NCBI GenBank assembly: GCA_902621165.1
Contig: CACNKX010000003.1
Span: forward strand, 123,919-187,918
Source: an uncultured Alphaproteobacteria bacterium
GTDB lineage: Bacteria > Pseudomonadota > Alphaproteobacteria > HIMB59 > GCA-002718135
Reading direction: 5' to 3'
Length of the DNA: 64,000 nt
In this document: in pieces, positions 39,101 through 50,437 of the stretch
How positions within the stretch are numbered: the first letter of the stretch is position 1
How the letters are laid out: the number at the start of each line of letters is the position of its first letter
Translations under genes and position numbers: made by a program
Notes under the pieces: generated by a model
Databases searched by the model: none
What the model was told of the DNA's origin: nothing
The model's input: the letters and a program-made list of their open reading frames with translations, nothing else

Positions 39101-40636
39101 TTAGTTACTTGCAAACTTTCCAACCAAATCATCTAAGATTGATTTTAATTTATCATCATTTTCTTTAGATAATTCTTTTTCATTGGCAATTGCATCTAAT
39201 AAATCACTATGCTTAGTTCTAATCTCATTTAAAACTTCTGCTTCAAACTTGACTACATCGCCTACTGCAACTTTATCAAGATATCCACGCACACCAGCAT
39301 AAATAGATACAACTTGCTCTGAAACCGTTAGTGGTGAATACTGACCTTGTTTTAAGATTTCGACTAGTCTTGCACCACGATCAAGTAATTGTTTCGTTGA
39401 AGCGTCTAAGTCTGATGCAAACTGTGCAAAAGCAGCCATCTCACGATATTGAGCTAATTCAAGTTTTACAGGACCAGCAATTTTTTTCATTGCTTTTGTT
39501 TGAGCTGCAGAACCAACACGACTTACGGAAAGACCAACGTTAATCGCAGGACGAATACCAGCAAAAAATAAGTTTGTTTCTAAAAATATTTGTCCGTCAG
39601 TAATGGAAATAACATTTGTTGGAATATAAGCAGATAAATCTCCTGCTTGAGTTTCAATAATTGGCAGGGCGGTCAAACTTCCACCACCATGTTCATCACT
39701 CATTTTGGCAGCTCTTTCTAAAAGACGACTATGAATGTAAAATACATCTCCGGGATATGCTTCACGTCCTGGAGGTCTTCTTAATAATAGAGACATCTGT
39801 CTGTAAGCAACAGCTTGCTTTGATAAATCATCATAAACAATTAATGCATGCATACCATTATCTCTAAAATATTCACCCATTGTACAACCAGTATAAGCAG
39901 ATAAAAATTGCAACGGTGCAGGCTCTGATGCAGTTGCAGATACAACAATTGTATATTCCATTGCACCATTATCTTCTAGTGTTTTTACAATTTGAGCAAC
40001 TGTTGATCTTTTCTGACCAATTGCGACATAGATACAATATAATTTTTCTTTTTCATTATCTGATCGATTTACAGATTTTTGATTTAAGATTGTATCAATA
40101 GCAACAGCAGTTTTACCTGTTTGTCTGTCACCAATGATTAATTCACGTTGTCCTCTTCCAACTGGAACAAGAGCATCAAGTGCTTTAATACCTGTCTGCA
40201 TAGGTTCAGAAACACTTTGACGAGGAATAATGCCTGGGGCTTTTAATTCAATTCTTCTCTTTTCAGAAGATTGAATAGGACCTTTACCATCAATAGGATT
40301 TCCTAAACCATCAACAACACGTCCTAACAATTCTTTTCCAACAGGAACGTCAACAATTTCTCCTGTACGTTTAACTGTATCACCTTCTTTAATTCCAGTA
40401 TCATCACCGAAGATTGAAACACCAACGTTATCCATTTCAAGGTTGAGGGCCATACCTTTGATGCTGCCTGGGAATTCCACCATCTCTCCAGCTTGTACTT
40501 GATCAAGACCATACACACGTGCAATACCATCTCCAACACTTAGTACTGTTCCAACCTCAGCAACATCCGCTTTAGTTTCAAAATTAGCTATTTGGTCTTT
40601 AATTACAGAAGATATTTCTGCAGCTTTAATTTCCAT
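39101..40636 (-). CDS. atpA: F1-ATP synthase alpha subunit
   Basis: The 511-residue non-catalytic nucleotide-binding subunit has P-loop [43 protein letters not shown] in two parts, and [19 protein letters not shown]. It is full length. Its start overlaps the atpH stop by one base (40636). Confidence 0.98.
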   Translation of the reverse strand: MEIKAAEISSVIKDQIANFETKADVAEVGTVLSVGDGIARVYGLDQVQAGEMVEFPGSIKGMALNLEMDNVGVSIFGDDTGIKEGDTVKRTGEIVDVPVGKELLGRVVDGLGNPIDGKGPIQSSEKRRIELKAPGIIPRQSVSEPMQTGIKALDALVPVGRGQRELIIGDRQTGKTAVAIDTILNQKSVNRSDNEKEKLYCIYVAIGQKRSTVAQIVKTLEDNGAMEYTIVVSATASEPAPLQFLSAYTGCTMGEYFRDNGMHALIVYDDLSKQAVAYRQMSLLLRRPPGREAYPGDVFYIHSRLLERAAKMSDEHGGGSLTALPIIETQAGDLSAYIPTNVISITDGQIFLETNLFFAGIRPAINVGLSVSRVGSAAQTKAMKKIAGPVKLELAQYREMAAFAQFASDLDASTKQLLDRGARLVEILKQGQYSPLTVSEQVVSIYAGVRGYLDKVAVGDVVKFEAEVLNEIRTKHSDLLDAIANEKELSKENDDKLKSILDDLVGKFASN

Positions 40637-41193
40637 TATGCCCCCTTCATTGCAATTTTAAGTTTATTAATTTTATTAGCTATAGATGTATCAATCATTT
40701 TGGAACCAACCTTAACAATTAAACCGCCTATAATGTCTTCATCAACATCAAAATTTAAAGATAATTTTTCACCTAAAGATTTTTTAAGTTGATTTGTAAT
40801 ATTATTTTTTTCATCATCAGATAATATATTTGCTGATGTTACGTCAGCAGTAATATCACCTCTTTTTTCAGAGTTTATTTTTTTAAATTGTAAAATGATA
40901 GAAGCGATATTTGAAATTCTCTTATTGTTATCAAGAACTTTTAAAAAAGTTGTAGTAAGATTATGTAAGTTTGCTTTAGAAAATAATTTTAGTAAAATAT
41001 TAAGCTTCTCATCTGAATTTACTAATGGGCTTTTAATAACTTGTCTCAATTCTGAACTTTCTTTCAATGCTTTTTGCACTAACTCAAAATCATTTAGAAT
41101 ATCATCAATGCATTTTTTTTCAGATGCAAGATCATAGAGAGCTGCTCCGTACCTTTCAGATATTAGGTCTCCAGACAATGTATTAGATGCCAT
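40636..41193 (-). CDS. atpH: F1-ATP synthase delta subunit
   Basis: The 185-residue peripheral-stalk OSCP-type subunit has the N-terminal helical bundle ([15 protein letters not shown]) and the conserved C-terminal [21 protein letters not shown]. It is the first gene of the operon. F0 genes are elsewhere, as usual in alphaproteobacteria. A 118-base gap to priA must hold the operon promoter; no hexamers there are convincing. Confidence 0.95.
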   Translation of the reverse strand: MASNTLSGDLISERYGAALYDLASEKKCIDDILNDFELVQKALKESSELRQVIKSPLVNSDEKLNILLKLFSKANLHNLTTTFLKVLDNNKRISNIASIILQFKKINSEKRGDITADVTSANILSDDEKNNITNQLKKSLGEKLSLNFDVDEDIIGGLIVKVGSKMIDTSIANKINKLKIAMKGA

Positions 41194-41311
41194 AAATTAA
41201 GTTCATAAGAAGTTTAGAGATAGGCTATTAACACATCAGAAAAAGTAGGTAAACTGTCAGTTTGTGCGTCAAATGAGTTAAATTGAAGATATTTTTGAAA
41301 TTGTGGGTAAA

Positions 41312-43267
41312 TTACATAAATGAATAAGGATCGACATCAATAATTAACTTTACAGTGGAAGGTAATTTAGTCTTTTCGACAATTTTTTTTGTGAATTTAT
41401 TCAGATTTTTTCTACTATTGCTCTTCAATAATATTCTGTATCGATATTGCCCTTTAAGCAAAAAAATTGGAGCTTCAACTGGACCTAGAATTTTAATATT
41501 TTTACTATTTTGATCTTGTTGAGCCAGTCTTGAAGCATGTTTAAGAACTAAAGCTTTTGTATGACTAGAAAGAATTATTGAAGTCATAAAACCAAAAGGA
41601 GGAATATTAAAATTCTTTCTTTCTTCTAAAGCTTTTTCAATAAAAGATTCTCTTTCTCGAAGTTGAATCGACTTAATTATTTCTTGATCTGGAAAATATG
41701 TTTGAAGAAAAACTTTACCAATTTTTTTTCCTCTACCAGCTCTTCCTCCAACTTGCTGAAGTAGGTTAAAAGTTTTTTCTATAGCTCTAGGATCACCACC
41801 AAATAAACCTGCGTCCGCATCAACGATTCCTACTAATGACAAATTTGGAAAATCATATCCTTTTGCCATAATTTGTGTGGCTACAATTATATCTATATCT
41901 TTGTTGTTTATATCAGTAATAAATTTTTTAATTTTGTTTGGTGTATTAACATTATCGCTAGACATGATAGAAATATTTTTTCCAGGAAAGAATTCTTTTA
42001 ACTCCTCTGCAACTCTCTCAACTCCAGGACCAACAAATTTTATACTATCTTTTTCATTACATTTAGGACAATCTAAATTTAATTTTTTTATAGTTCCACA
42101 TTGATGACATAAGAAAACTTTTTTGTGTTGATGCATTACCATCCATGATGAACATTGATCACATTCATATCTGAATCCACAACTGTTACATAAGGTTAAT
42201 GGAGAATATCCTCTACGATTTAAAAAAATAAGAGTTTGTTCCTTATTGTCTAAACACTGTGAAATAGAATCTATAATTGATTGTGATATCCATTTATCTT
42301 TATCAAGTTTATTTTTATTTAAATCAATTATAGAAATTTCAGGTAATGGAGTTCCAGAAAATTGTTTTGATAAATAGACTTGATCATATTTTTTAATTTT
42401 AACATTATTTATTGTTTCTAAAGACGGTGTTGCTGAGGCTAATAATATAAAATTTTTTTCAATTTTAGCTCTTACAACTGCAAGATCTCTTGCTTGGTAA
42501 CGTATATTGTCCTCTTGTTTATAACTAGAATCATGTTCTTCATCGACAACAATTAATCCTAAGTTTGTATAAGGAAGAAATAAACTTGAACGAGCACCAA
42601 TAACAATAACTGGATCTCCTGCAAAACATTTATGCCAAATTTTTTGCCTATTTTTTTTTGTAATTTTAGAATGCCATAAACACACTTCCATTCCAAAACG
42701 CTTCTTTACTCTTGTCTCTAATTGCGGTGTTAAGCTAATTTCTGGAACCATTATTAATATTTGTTTTTTTTCTTTTAAAAATTTATCTATTATTTCAAAA
42801 TATACTTCAGTTTTACCAGAGCCTGTTACACCTTCTAATAAAACAGGTTTGTTTGATTTATTAAATGATTGGGTGATTTCTTTAAATGAATTAGCTTGCT
42901 CTTCACTCAAAGTCACTAAAGAAGGTTCGGTGTTATTGAAACTATCTAATTTTTCTTTATCAAATTCAATTATATCATTATTAATAAGAAATAATTTTAA
43001 AACTGCTCCTAGTGGAGCTAAAGTATAGCTTGCGATCCAATTTATAAAATCGATTGAAGAATTCTGAAGGATAAGATCATTACAAATTTTTGTAACCTCT
43101 TTAATTTCGTATCCAGGATTTTTAACATTCTTTTTCCAAATAATTCCAGCTTCTACTTTTTTTCCAAATGGAACTAAGACTACTTGACCAATTTCAAGTT
43201 GCTCATTTGTTGAAGAATAAGTGAAAACTTTGTCAAAAGGTCTTGTTACTACTACATCGTACAACAT
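41312..43267 (-). CDS. priA: primosomal protein N' (replication restart helicase)
   Basis: The 651-residue superfamily-2 helicase has an N-terminal DNA-binding domain (VVTRPFDKVFTYSS, GQVVLVPFGKK). Walker A is EGVTGSGKTEVY, and IVVDEEHDSSYKQED is the DEAH box. The zinc-binding cysteines are CNSCGFRYECDQCSSW and CHQCGT...CPKC. QQVGGRAGRG is motif VI. I use ATG 43267. The ATG at 43327 adds a basic hydrophobic peptide and nearly reaches the divergent transaldolase start. Confidence 0.95.
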   Translation of the reverse strand: MLYDVVVTRPFDKVFTYSSTNEQLEIGQVVLVPFGKKVEAGIIWKKNVKNPGYEIKEVTKICNDLILQNSSIDFINWIASYTLAPLGAVLKLFLINNDIIEFDKEKLDSFNNTEPSLVTLSEEQANSFKEITQSFNKSNKPVLLEGVTGSGKTEVYFEIIDKFLKEKKQILIMVPEISLTPQLETRVKKRFGMEVCLWHSKITKKNRQKIWHKCFAGDPVIVIGARSSLFLPYTNLGLIVVDEEHDSSYKQEDNIRYQARDLAVVRAKIEKNFILLASATPSLETINNVKIKKYDQVYLSKQFSGTPLPEISIIDLNKNKLDKDKWISQSIIDSISQCLDNKEQTLIFLNRRGYSPLTLCNSCGFRYECDQCSSWMVMHQHKKVFLCHQCGTIKKLNLDCPKCNEKDSIKFVGPGVERVAEELKEFFPGKNISIMSSDNVNTPNKIKKFITDINNKDIDIIVATQIMAKGYDFPNLSLVGIVDADAGLFGGDPRAIEKTFNLLQQVGGRAGRGKKIGKVFLQTYFPDQEIIKSIQLRERESFIEKALEERKNFNIPPFGFMTSIILSSHTKALVLKHASRLAQQDQNSKNIKILGPVEAPIFLLKGQYRYRILLKSNSRKNLNKFTKKIVEKTKLPSTVKLIIDVDPYSFM

Positions 43268-43330
43268 TATATTTATGTATTTTTTATATGTTAACTTTCT
43301 AAATAACTTGTATATGGTATACAACAAACA

Positions 43331-43990
43331 ATGAAATTTTTTATAGACACTGCCGATATACCTGAGATCGAAGAGTTAATGCCAAGCGGATTAATAGACG
43401 GTGTTACGACAAACCCATCTCTAATTGCAAAAAGTGGTAAGGATATGGGAGAAACAATTAAAACAATTTGTTCTATAGTGTCTGGTCCAGTAAGTGCAGA
43501 AGTGACAGCAACTGAATATGACAAAATGCTTGAAGAAGGTGAGTACTTAGCATCATTAGCTAAGAATGTTGCTGTAAAAGTTCCTCTCACACCTGCTGGT
43601 CTTCAAACTTGCAAAGCTCTTAGAGAAAAAGATATCATGGTAAATGTAACATTATGTTTTAGTGCTGCTCAAGCATTACTAGCCGCTAAGGTTGGAGCAA
43701 CATTTATTTCTCCTTTTGTGGGAAGGCTCGATGATATTGGTGAAAAAGGTATGGATCTAATTTCAGATATAGTAATAATGTATGAAAATTATGGATTTGA
43801 TACTGAAGTATTAGTTGCTTCGGTAAGAAATACTCAACATCTTATTGATGCAGCTGTGATTGGTGCCCATGTTTCAACTCTACCACCTAAAGTTATTCAC
43901 GAATTATATAAACATCCTCTCACAGATAAAGGGCTGAAAGCATTTCTTGATGATTGGGCAAAAACAGGACAGCAAATCTTGCCAAAATAA
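43331..43990 (+). CDS. tal: transaldolase, small FSA/TalC-type
   Basis: The 219-residue class-I aldolase-fold enzyme is of the short transaldolase group. It has [27 protein letters not shown], the Schiff-base lysine Lys83 in AVKVPLT, and [11 protein letters not shown]. In bacteria this group mainly does transaldolase chemistry in the pentose-phosphate pathway, while some members cleave fructose-6-phosphate. The divergent partner is priA. DUF484 follows after five bases. Confidence 0.92.
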   Translation: MKFFIDTADIPEIEELMPSGLIDGVTTNPSLIAKSGKDMGETIKTICSIVSGPVSAEVTATEYDKMLEEGEYLASLAKNVAVKVPLTPAGLQTCKALREKDIMVNVTLCFSAAQALLAAKVGATFISPFVGRLDDIGEKGMDLISDIVIMYENYGFDTEVLVASVRNTQHLIDAAVIGAHVSTLPPKVIHELYKHPLTDKGLKAFLDDWAKTGQQILPK

Positions 43991-43995
43991 TCGTC

Positions 43996-44658
43996 ATGGC
44001 GCATGAAGATGAAATTAGTGAAAAACAAATAATAAATTTTTTAAAAAAAAATAAAAATTTTTTTATTAAAAATTCTGAATTAGTTAATGAACTAAATTTT
44101 CCAACCGTAGATAATAGTTCAGATAAGGTAGTTGATTTAGAGGCTTACAGATATAAAAAAATATCGCAACAAAATATAGATCTACAAAATCAAATGACAA
44201 AAGTACTACTTGCAGGAAAAAGTCATTTAAATGCACAAAAAAGAATTCTAAAATCTACAATTAGAATTCTAAATGTAAAAAGTTTACAAAAATTAATAAG
44301 CTTAATTAAAAATGATCTTAAAATAATTTTAGGTTGTGATGAAATGAATTGTTTTATTACAAATGAAAATATTAGAGCAGAAAACTTATCACAACTGGAT
44401 ATTAAAATTGCAAATAGTTATTTTAAAAACAAAATGGTTACAAATTTAAATCAAAATCCTAAAGGTTTACTTTTATTTTTTCCTAATAAATCAGCAACGA
44501 TAAAATCATATATTTTATTAAAAGTTAAATTTCGTGAAGATAGTCTAATATTGGCTATGGGATCAAAAGATAAAAATAAATTCACAGTTGATATGCAAAC
44601 TGATCTTGTTGAGTACTTAATTAAAATTATAGAAGTAAATTTATTAAGTATTAAATGA
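43996..44658 (+). CDS. DUF484 family protein
   Basis: The 220-residue protein starts MAHEDEISEKQIINFLKKN, followed by FFIKNSELVNELNFP, the DUF484 entry motif. A GAF-like C-terminal half follows. DUF484 genes often precede xerC; no xerC is present here. I place the start at 43996, as a longer reading from 43954 overlaps the transaldolase gene with unrelated residues. Function is unknown. Confidence 0.8.
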   Translation: MAHEDEISEKQIINFLKKNKNFFIKNSELVNELNFPTVDNSSDKVVDLEAYRYKKISQQNIDLQNQMTKVLLAGKSHLNAQKRILKSTIRILNVKSLQKLISLIKNDLKIILGCDEMNCFITNENIRAENLSQLDIKIANSYFKNKMVTNLNQNPKGLLLFFPNKSATIKSYILLKVKFREDSLILAMGSKDKNKFTVDMQTDLVEYLIKIIEVNLLSIK

Positions 44659-44670
44659 AAGGAAGGTAAA

Positions 44671-44874
44671 ATGAAAGGTTATAGATTTATTACAGATGAT
44701 GACACTGTTGATTTTTGCCAAAGGGTAACAGAGGCACTCTCTAATGGATGGAAATTACATGGTGAACCAAAAATGACTTTTGATCATAAAAGAAAAGTTA
44801 TGAGGTGTGGTCAAGCAGTTGTAAAACAATCATCAAAAAAATACAAAAAAGGAATGGATCTAGCTAAAATTTAA
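44671..44874 (+). CDS. DUF1737 small protein
   Basis: The 67-residue protein opens MKGYRFITDDDTVDFCQRV and continues ALSNGWKLHGEP, the DUF1737 pattern. It has an unusually clear ribosome binding site, GGAAGG (44661-44666), a few bases before the ATG. Most genes of the window lack one. Function is unknown. It shares TTAA (44871-44874) with the convergent lpd. Confidence 0.85.
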   Translation: MKGYRFITDDDTVDFCQRVTEALSNGWKLHGEPKMTFDHKRKVMRCGQAVVKQSSKKYKKGMDLAKI

Positions 44875-46268
44875 ATATGAATTGCTCTACCATCTACACT
44901 TAAAGCTGCTTCTTTTACTGCTTCACTAGTTGTCGGATGAGCATGACATACTCTAGCAATATCTTCTGCACTACCACCAAATTCTATTGTCGTAACAATT
45001 TCAGCGATCAACTGTCCAGCATCATGACCAATTATATGAGCACCTAAAATTTCATCTGTTTGTTTATCAACCAGAATTTTAACAAATCCTTCTGATGCGG
45101 AGGTAGTTAAGGCACGACCATTTGCCATAAAAGGAAATTTTCCAACCTTGAAGTCTTTCTTTTCTTGCTTGAGTTGTTCCTCTGTTTTTCCAACTGATGC
45201 TATCTCTGGATTAGTATAAACAATCGCTGGTATAGCGTCGTAGTTTATATGAGGTTTTTGACCGTTTATAAATTCAACACAAGCCACTCCTTCTTCTTCA
45301 GCTTTGTGTGCTAGCATTGGTCCTGGAGCTACATCGCCAATTGCGTAGATTCCTTTAACAGAAGTTTGAAAATTATCTTTAATTTCAATGGATTTTTTTG
45401 CGGTTAATTTAATACCAATTTTTTCGAGACCCAGTCCCTCTGTGTTTGGTTTTCTTCCTACTGACATTAAAACTATTTCGTAGTTTTCTTTTATTTTCTT
45501 TTTATCTGATGTTTCCATCTCAACATCTACACCAGACTTACCAGATTTTGCAGAACTAACTTTATGAGATAATTTAAATTCTAATCCTTGTTTAGTTAAC
45601 ATTTTCATAAACTCTTTTGCAATTTCACCATCCATAGTTGGAACAATTCTGTCTAGAGCTTCAACAACTGTCACCTTTGAGCCTAATCTACTCCATACTG
45701 ATCCCATCTCTAGTCCAATATATCCACCACCAATAACTAGGAGTGATTTTGGTATTTTAGATAGAGAAAGAGCACCTGTTGAAGATACTATTTGTTTTTC
45801 ATCAACAGGAATATTTGGTATCTCAATCGAAGATGATCCTGTTGCGATAATAAAATTTTTAGCACTGGCAGTAATTTCATTTTTTCCATTTGTAATAGAA
45901 ATAGTATTTTTATCTACAAATGAAGCCATGCCAGGAATATGCGTTATTTTATTTTTCTTAAATAAAAAACCGATCCCTGTTGTAAGTTTTTTTACAATCT
46001 TATTTTTGCGATCCATCAAAACACTTAGGTCTAAATCTATCTTTGATGTTTTTATGCCATGCTCTGCAGCATGATCTGAAATTTCAACAAATTTTTCAGA
46101 TGAATTTAATAATGCTTTAGAAGGTATGCATCCAATGTTCAAACAAGTTCCACCAAGTGATGGTTCCTTTTCTATACAAGCAACCTTCATTCCAAGTTGA
46201 GCTGCTCTGATTGCAGCTACATATCCGCCAGGTCCCGCACCAATTACTATTAAATCAAAATCTTCCAT
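44871..46268 (-). CDS. lpd: dihydrolipoyl dehydrogenase (E3)
   Basis: The 465-residue FAD disulfide oxidoreductase reoxidises dihydrolipoyl groups. FAD motif GAGPGGYVAAIRAAQLG is at the N-terminus, and the redox pair is in GGTCLNIGCIPSKALL. NAD motif GGGYIGLEMGSVW and the C-terminal catalytic HAHPTTSEAVKEA follow. It comes one base after sucB, so it belongs to the 2-oxoglutarate dehydrogenase complex, and could also serve other complexes. Confidence 0.96.
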   Translation of the reverse strand: MEDFDLIVIGAGPGGYVAAIRAAQLGMKVACIEKEPSLGGTCLNIGCIPSKALLNSSEKFVEISDHAAEHGIKTSKIDLDLSVLMDRKNKIVKKLTTGIGFLFKKNKITHIPGMASFVDKNTISITNGKNEITASAKNFIIATGSSSIEIPNIPVDEKQIVSSTGALSLSKIPKSLLVIGGGYIGLEMGSVWSRLGSKVTVVEALDRIVPTMDGEIAKEFMKMLTKQGLEFKLSHKVSSAKSGKSGVDVEMETSDKKKIKENYEIVLMSVGRKPNTEGLGLEKIGIKLTAKKSIEIKDNFQTSVKGIYAIGDVAPGPMLAHKAEEEGVACVEFINGQKPHINYDAIPAIVYTNPEIASVGKTEEQLKQEKKDFKVGKFPFMANGRALTTSASEGFVKILVDKQTDEILGAHIIGHDAGQLIAEIVTTIEFGGSAEDIARVCHAHPTTSEAVKEAALSVDGRAIHI

Positions 46269-46269
46269 T

Positions 46270-47451
46270 TTATATTCCTAATACTAATTCGGATGGATCT
46301 TCTAGAAGTTCTTTAACTTTCACTAAAAATCCAACACTTTCTTTTCCATCAATAATTCTATGATCATAACTTAATGCAACATACATCATTGGCCTAATTA
46401 CTATTTCATCATTTACAACTACTGCTCTTTTTTGAATATTATGCATCCCTAAAATTCCAGATTGAGGTCTATTGATTATTGGGGTGCTGAGCATTGATCC
46501 GTAAACGCCACCATTTGAAATTGTAAAAGTTCCACCAGTCAAATCGTCCATGGTCAGCGTTCCATCTTTGGCTTTTGTACTAAGATCAATAATTTTAGTT
46601 TCTATTTCTCCAAAACTCAATTGATCGGCGTCTTTAAGTATTGGTACGACTAATCCTTTTTCAGTTCCAACAGCTATACCTATATCAAAATGATTTTTAT
46701 AAATTATATTTTCATCCTTGATTTCAGCATTCACAGCTGGATACTCTTGCAAACTTTTTACTACCGCTTTTACAAAAAATGACATGAAACCTAATTTGAC
46801 CTCATACCGACTTTGAAATTCTTGGTTTTTTGATTTTCTAATTTCCATAACTTTGGACATGTCAATTTCATTGAAAGTCGTAAGTATGGCTGCTGTATTT
46901 TGAGCCTCCTTTAAACGTTTAGATATTGTCTGTCTGATTTTAGACATTTTAACAACTTCTTCTCTTTCACCTTTGTTAGCGGTTGTTTTATTTGAAGAAG
47001 AAAGATGAGAAACTACATCTTCTTTATTAATTCTTCCATCAGAACGAGATGAGGTGACATCTTCAAGTTTAATATTATTTTCTTCAGCAATTTTTCTTGC
47101 AGACGGTGAAGATTTGGCAGGCGAAGATTTTGTTTCAAACTTAACTGCTTTTACTTCTTCTTTTATTTTTTCTTCTTTATTTTCAGTTTTTTTAGGACTT
47201 GGTTTTTTACCTTTTGATTCATCTAAGATTCCTAAAATACCACCAATTTCAACATCAGTACCTTCAGAAACTTTTATTTCTTTTAGAGAGCCTGCATGAG
47301 GTGCTGGCACTTCAACTGTAATTTTGTCTGTCTCAATTTCAACTAAAGGTTCATCTGCTTCAAAATTATCGCCTATATTCTTAAGCCATTTTGAAACAGT
47401 TGCTTCCGTAATTGACTCTCCAAGTGTTGGAACTATTAATTCAGTGCTCAT
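46270..47451 (-). CDS. sucB: 2-oxoglutarate dehydrogenase E2, dihydrolipoyl succinyltransferase
   Basis: The 393-residue product has a lipoyl domain at 1-78 with lipoylated Lys43 (ETDKITVEV). A Lys/Glu-rich linker, a peripheral subunit-binding domain ([18 protein letters not shown]) and the catalytic domain with [14 protein letters not shown] follow. A single lipoyl domain is normal for SucB. It lies 31 bases after sucA. Confidence 0.96.
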   Translation of the reverse strand: MSTELIVPTLGESITEATVSKWLKNIGDNFEADEPLVEIETDKITVEVPAPHAGSLKEIKVSEGTDVEIGGILGILDESKGKKPSPKKTENKEEKIKEEVKAVKFETKSSPAKSSPSARKIAEENNIKLEDVTSSRSDGRINKEDVVSHLSSSNKTTANKGEREEVVKMSKIRQTISKRLKEAQNTAAILTTFNEIDMSKVMEIRKSKNQEFQSRYEVKLGFMSFFVKAVVKSLQEYPAVNAEIKDENIIYKNHFDIGIAVGTEKGLVVPILKDADQLSFGEIETKIIDLSTKAKDGTLTMDDLTGGTFTISNGGVYGSMLSTPIINRPQSGILGMHNIQKRAVVVNDEIVIRPMMYVALSYDHRIIDGKESVGFLVKVKELLEDPSELVLGI

Positions 47452-47482
47452 TAATTAAATGCTTAATAACATTTAAATCAAT

Positions 47483-50386
47483 TTATTCAATTGGCAGATT
47501 AGTCTTTAATTTTGTTGAAATACCTGCCCAAGATTTGATAATTTTGCTAATCGAATCTTCAGTTGCCATTTTTATAATAGTTTCTTGGTTACTTAAGTGT
47601 CTTTCTAAAGAACCAGCGGCAGGAGAAGCAGCTGGACTTCTACCAACATAGAATATTTTTTCTTGTTTAACTTTGGCTTCCTGCATAACACTTTCCAATC
47701 TACCTTTCACAAAACCCCAGGCACCCATATTTTTTGGCTCTTCTTGTGCCCAGATAATTTCAGCATCAGTATAATGTTTTAATTCATCTCTAAAGTTTTC
47801 ATAAGGAAATGGATAAATCTGCTCCAATCTTATTATGGAGAGATTTTTAATTTTATTTTTTGCTATGTGATCTGCAAGTTCAAAATATATTTTACCAGAG
47901 CAAATGATTAATCTTTTATTTTTCCTTTTTTCTTTAACAGATAATTTATCAGTAAGAATTCTATGGAAAGTTGATCCATTAATATAATCCTCAATATTAG
48001 AAACATTAGATTTATGTCTAAGTGTAGATTTTGGTGTAAATATAATTAGAGGTTTCCTAAAGTTTCTATGTAGTTGCCTTCTTAAAACATGAAAATAATT
48101 AGCAGGACTTGTGCAATTAACAATTTGCATATTATCTTCCGCACACATCTGTAAAAATCTTTCTAATCTTCCACTGGTATGCTCAGGACCTTGGCCCTCA
48201 TGTCCGTGGGGAAGAAGCATCGTTAAACCAGACATTCTCAACCATTTTCTTTCTCCAGAACTAATGAATTGATCAATCATTATTTGTGCACCATTTGCAA
48301 AATCACCAAACTGCGCTTCCCATATAACAAGTGTCTTAGGATCGACTTGAGAATATCCATATTCAAAACCAAGAACACCAAACTCAGATAAAAAACTATC
48401 TATAATTTCAAAGTAACCTTGCTTGTTTTGAAAGTGTCTTAATGGAACAAAACGATTTTCGTTTTCTTGATCGTATAGAACACCGTGTCTATGACTAAAT
48501 GTTCCTCTTCCAACATCTTGTCCAGATATTCGAACGCCGTATCCCTCATCAAGAAGTGTTGCTAAAGCTAAACTTTCAGAGGTTGCCCAATCAATACCTT
48601 TTCCGTTGATAACACTTGTTAATCGATCCCCATAAATTTTTTTTATTCTTCTATGAGCATTAAAATCTGCAGGTATTTCATGAATTTTTTTAGCAACGTT
48701 AATTAATGTTTTTTCTTTTACAGATGTTTTTCCTCTTCTTGCATCAAATGTTGCAGTAGATAAACCTGTCCAAGTTCCCTCTAACCAATCTACTTTATTT
48801 GGTTTATAATTTTTAGTTAATTCAAATTCTTTATCTAAAAAATTTTTAAAAGAATCTACAATGTCTCTAGTTTCTTCTTCTGAAAGAGTATTATTCTCAA
48901 TTAATTTTTTTTCATATTTTTTTCTTGTAGTAATTTGTTTTTTGATAGCCTTATACATTAGTGGTTGAGTAAAAGAAGGTTCATCAGCTTCGTTATGTCC
49001 TGATCTTCTGTAGCAAAACATATCTACAACAACATCGACTTTAAATTTATTTCTAAATTCCGTTGCAAGTCTACAAACATGAACTACTGCTTCTGGGTCA
49101 TCGCCATTAACATGAAATATTGGTGCCTGAACCATTTTTGCAATTTCAGTACAATAAGGTGCTGATCGTCCATATTGTGGCATAGTTGTAAAACCTATCT
49201 GATTGTTAATTACAAAGTGAATGGTACCACCTGTTTTAAACCCTCTTAATTGTGACATAGCAAATGTTTCGGCCACAACTCCTTGTCCAGCTATTGCTGC
49301 ATCTCCATGAATTAATAAACCGATAACTTTATCTGTTGTTTTATCTCTAGCTAAAGTTTGTTTAGCTCTTACTTTTCCTGCCACAACTGGGTTAACTGCT
49401 TCTAAATGTGATGGGTTAGAAGTGAGCGATAAATGAATTTTCTTTTTTTCAAATTCACGATCAGCAGAAACTCCTAAATGATATTTTACATCACCCGAAC
49501 CTAGGACCTCATTTGGATCGTTTAAAGATCCTTGGAATTTTGATAATATTTTTTTGTAAGGCATTTCCAAAACACTTGATAGAAGTGTTAGTCTCCCTCG
49601 ATGAGCTGTGCCAATAATAATATCTTCAATTCCAGACAAACATGCTTGTTTAACAATTTGCTCTATTCCAGGTATCATCGCTTCACCACCTTCGATACCG
49701 TATCTCTTTGTGCCTAAAAACTTTTTGTCTAAAAACTGCTCAAATAGTTCTGACTCAACCAATCTTTTATAAATTGCTTTTTTTCCCTCATTGGTAAAAT
49801 TTGTTTTATTTCTTACTTCTTCAATTCTTTCTTGGACCCATTGTTTTTGATCAGCTTGTTGTATGTGTAAAAATTCAACACCAATTGAAGCAGAATAAGT
49901 TTCTTTTAATATTTTAATAATATTTTTTAATTTACCTTTTTCTAAACCCAAACTTCCATCAATGAATATTTCTTTTTCTAAATCTGATTCAATGAAACCA
50001 TAGCTTTTATAATCTAATTCTTGAGGATACTCTCTTTCAGATATTCCTAAAGGATCAAGATCTGCAATTAAATGTCCATTAATTCTAAAAGCTCTAATTA
50101 ATCTTAATGCCCTTATTGAATCTAAAGTTGAAATTCTAAATTCCTCAGAATTATAATTCGCATTTGATTTTATGACCTTGGTTATGTAATTTTTATCTAT
50201 TATACTTGATGGACGTTCTTTCCATTCTGGTCCTCCAAAATCTTTAAGAACAGAGTAGTCATCTTCATTTAAATTGTTAAAAAAATCTTTCCAAGTTGTA
50301 TCCACACTTTCAGGATCATTACTAAATTTAGAATATAGTTCGGCTACATATGGAGCATTAGCACTATTTAAGAAAGTATCATTCAT
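47483..50386 (-). CDS. sucA: 2-oxoglutarate dehydrogenase E1
   Basis: The 967-residue thiamine-diphosphate decarboxylase has an N-terminal segment FLNSANAPYVAELYSKF for complex assembly. GTAHRGRLTLL and the ThDP motif HGDAAIAGQGVV...NNQIGFTT follow. RFLQMCAEDNMQIVNCTSPANYFH is in the C-terminal region. It is complete and lies 51 bases after sucD. With sucB and lpd it forms the complex feeding succinyl-CoA to SucCD. Confidence 0.97.
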   Translation of the reverse strand: MNDTFLNSANAPYVAELYSKFSNDPESVDTTWKDFFNNLNEDDYSVLKDFGGPEWKERPSSIIDKNYITKVIKSNANYNSEEFRISTLDSIRALRLIRAFRINGHLIADLDPLGISEREYPQELDYKSYGFIESDLEKEIFIDGSLGLEKGKLKNIIKILKETYSASIGVEFLHIQQADQKQWVQERIEEVRNKTNFTNEGKKAIYKRLVESELFEQFLDKKFLGTKRYGIEGGEAMIPGIEQIVKQACLSGIEDIIIGTAHRGRLTLLSSVLEMPYKKILSKFQGSLNDPNEVLGSGDVKYHLGVSADREFEKKKIHLSLTSNPSHLEAVNPVVAGKVRAKQTLARDKTTDKVIGLLIHGDAAIAGQGVVAETFAMSQLRGFKTGGTIHFVINNQIGFTTMPQYGRSAPYCTEIAKMVQAPIFHVNGDDPEAVVHVCRLATEFRNKFKVDVVVDMFCYRRSGHNEADEPSFTQPLMYKAIKKQITTRKKYEKKLIENNTLSEEETRDIVDSFKNFLDKEFELTKNYKPNKVDWLEGTWTGLSTATFDARRGKTSVKEKTLINVAKKIHEIPADFNAHRRIKKIYGDRLTSVINGKGIDWATSESLALATLLDEGYGVRISGQDVGRGTFSHRHGVLYDQENENRFVPLRHFQNKQGYFEIIDSFLSEFGVLGFEYGYSQVDPKTLVIWEAQFGDFANGAQIMIDQFISSGERKWLRMSGLTMLLPHGHEGQGPEHTSGRLERFLQMCAEDNMQIVNCTSPANYFHVLRRQLHRNFRKPLIIFTPKSTLRHKSNVSNIEDYINGSTFHRILTDKLSVKEKRKNKRLIICSGKIYFELADHIAKNKIKNLSIIRLEQIYPFPYENFRDELKHYTDAEIIWAQEEPKNMGAWGFVKGRLESVMQEAKVKQEKIFYVGRSPAASPAAGSLERHLSNQETIIKMATEDSISKIIKSWAGISTKLKTNLPIE

Positions 50387-50437
50387 AGATTTCTATTAAA
50401 CTAAAACCATTTCGCATAACAATCATACTAATGGAAA

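Noticed and set aside
43268..43590. Longer priA start (43327) and a 99-codon minus frame opposite the transaldolase
   Set aside because: Both overlap or crowd the well-supported transaldolase gene and lack conserved residues; VVVTRPFDKV begins just after ATG 43267.
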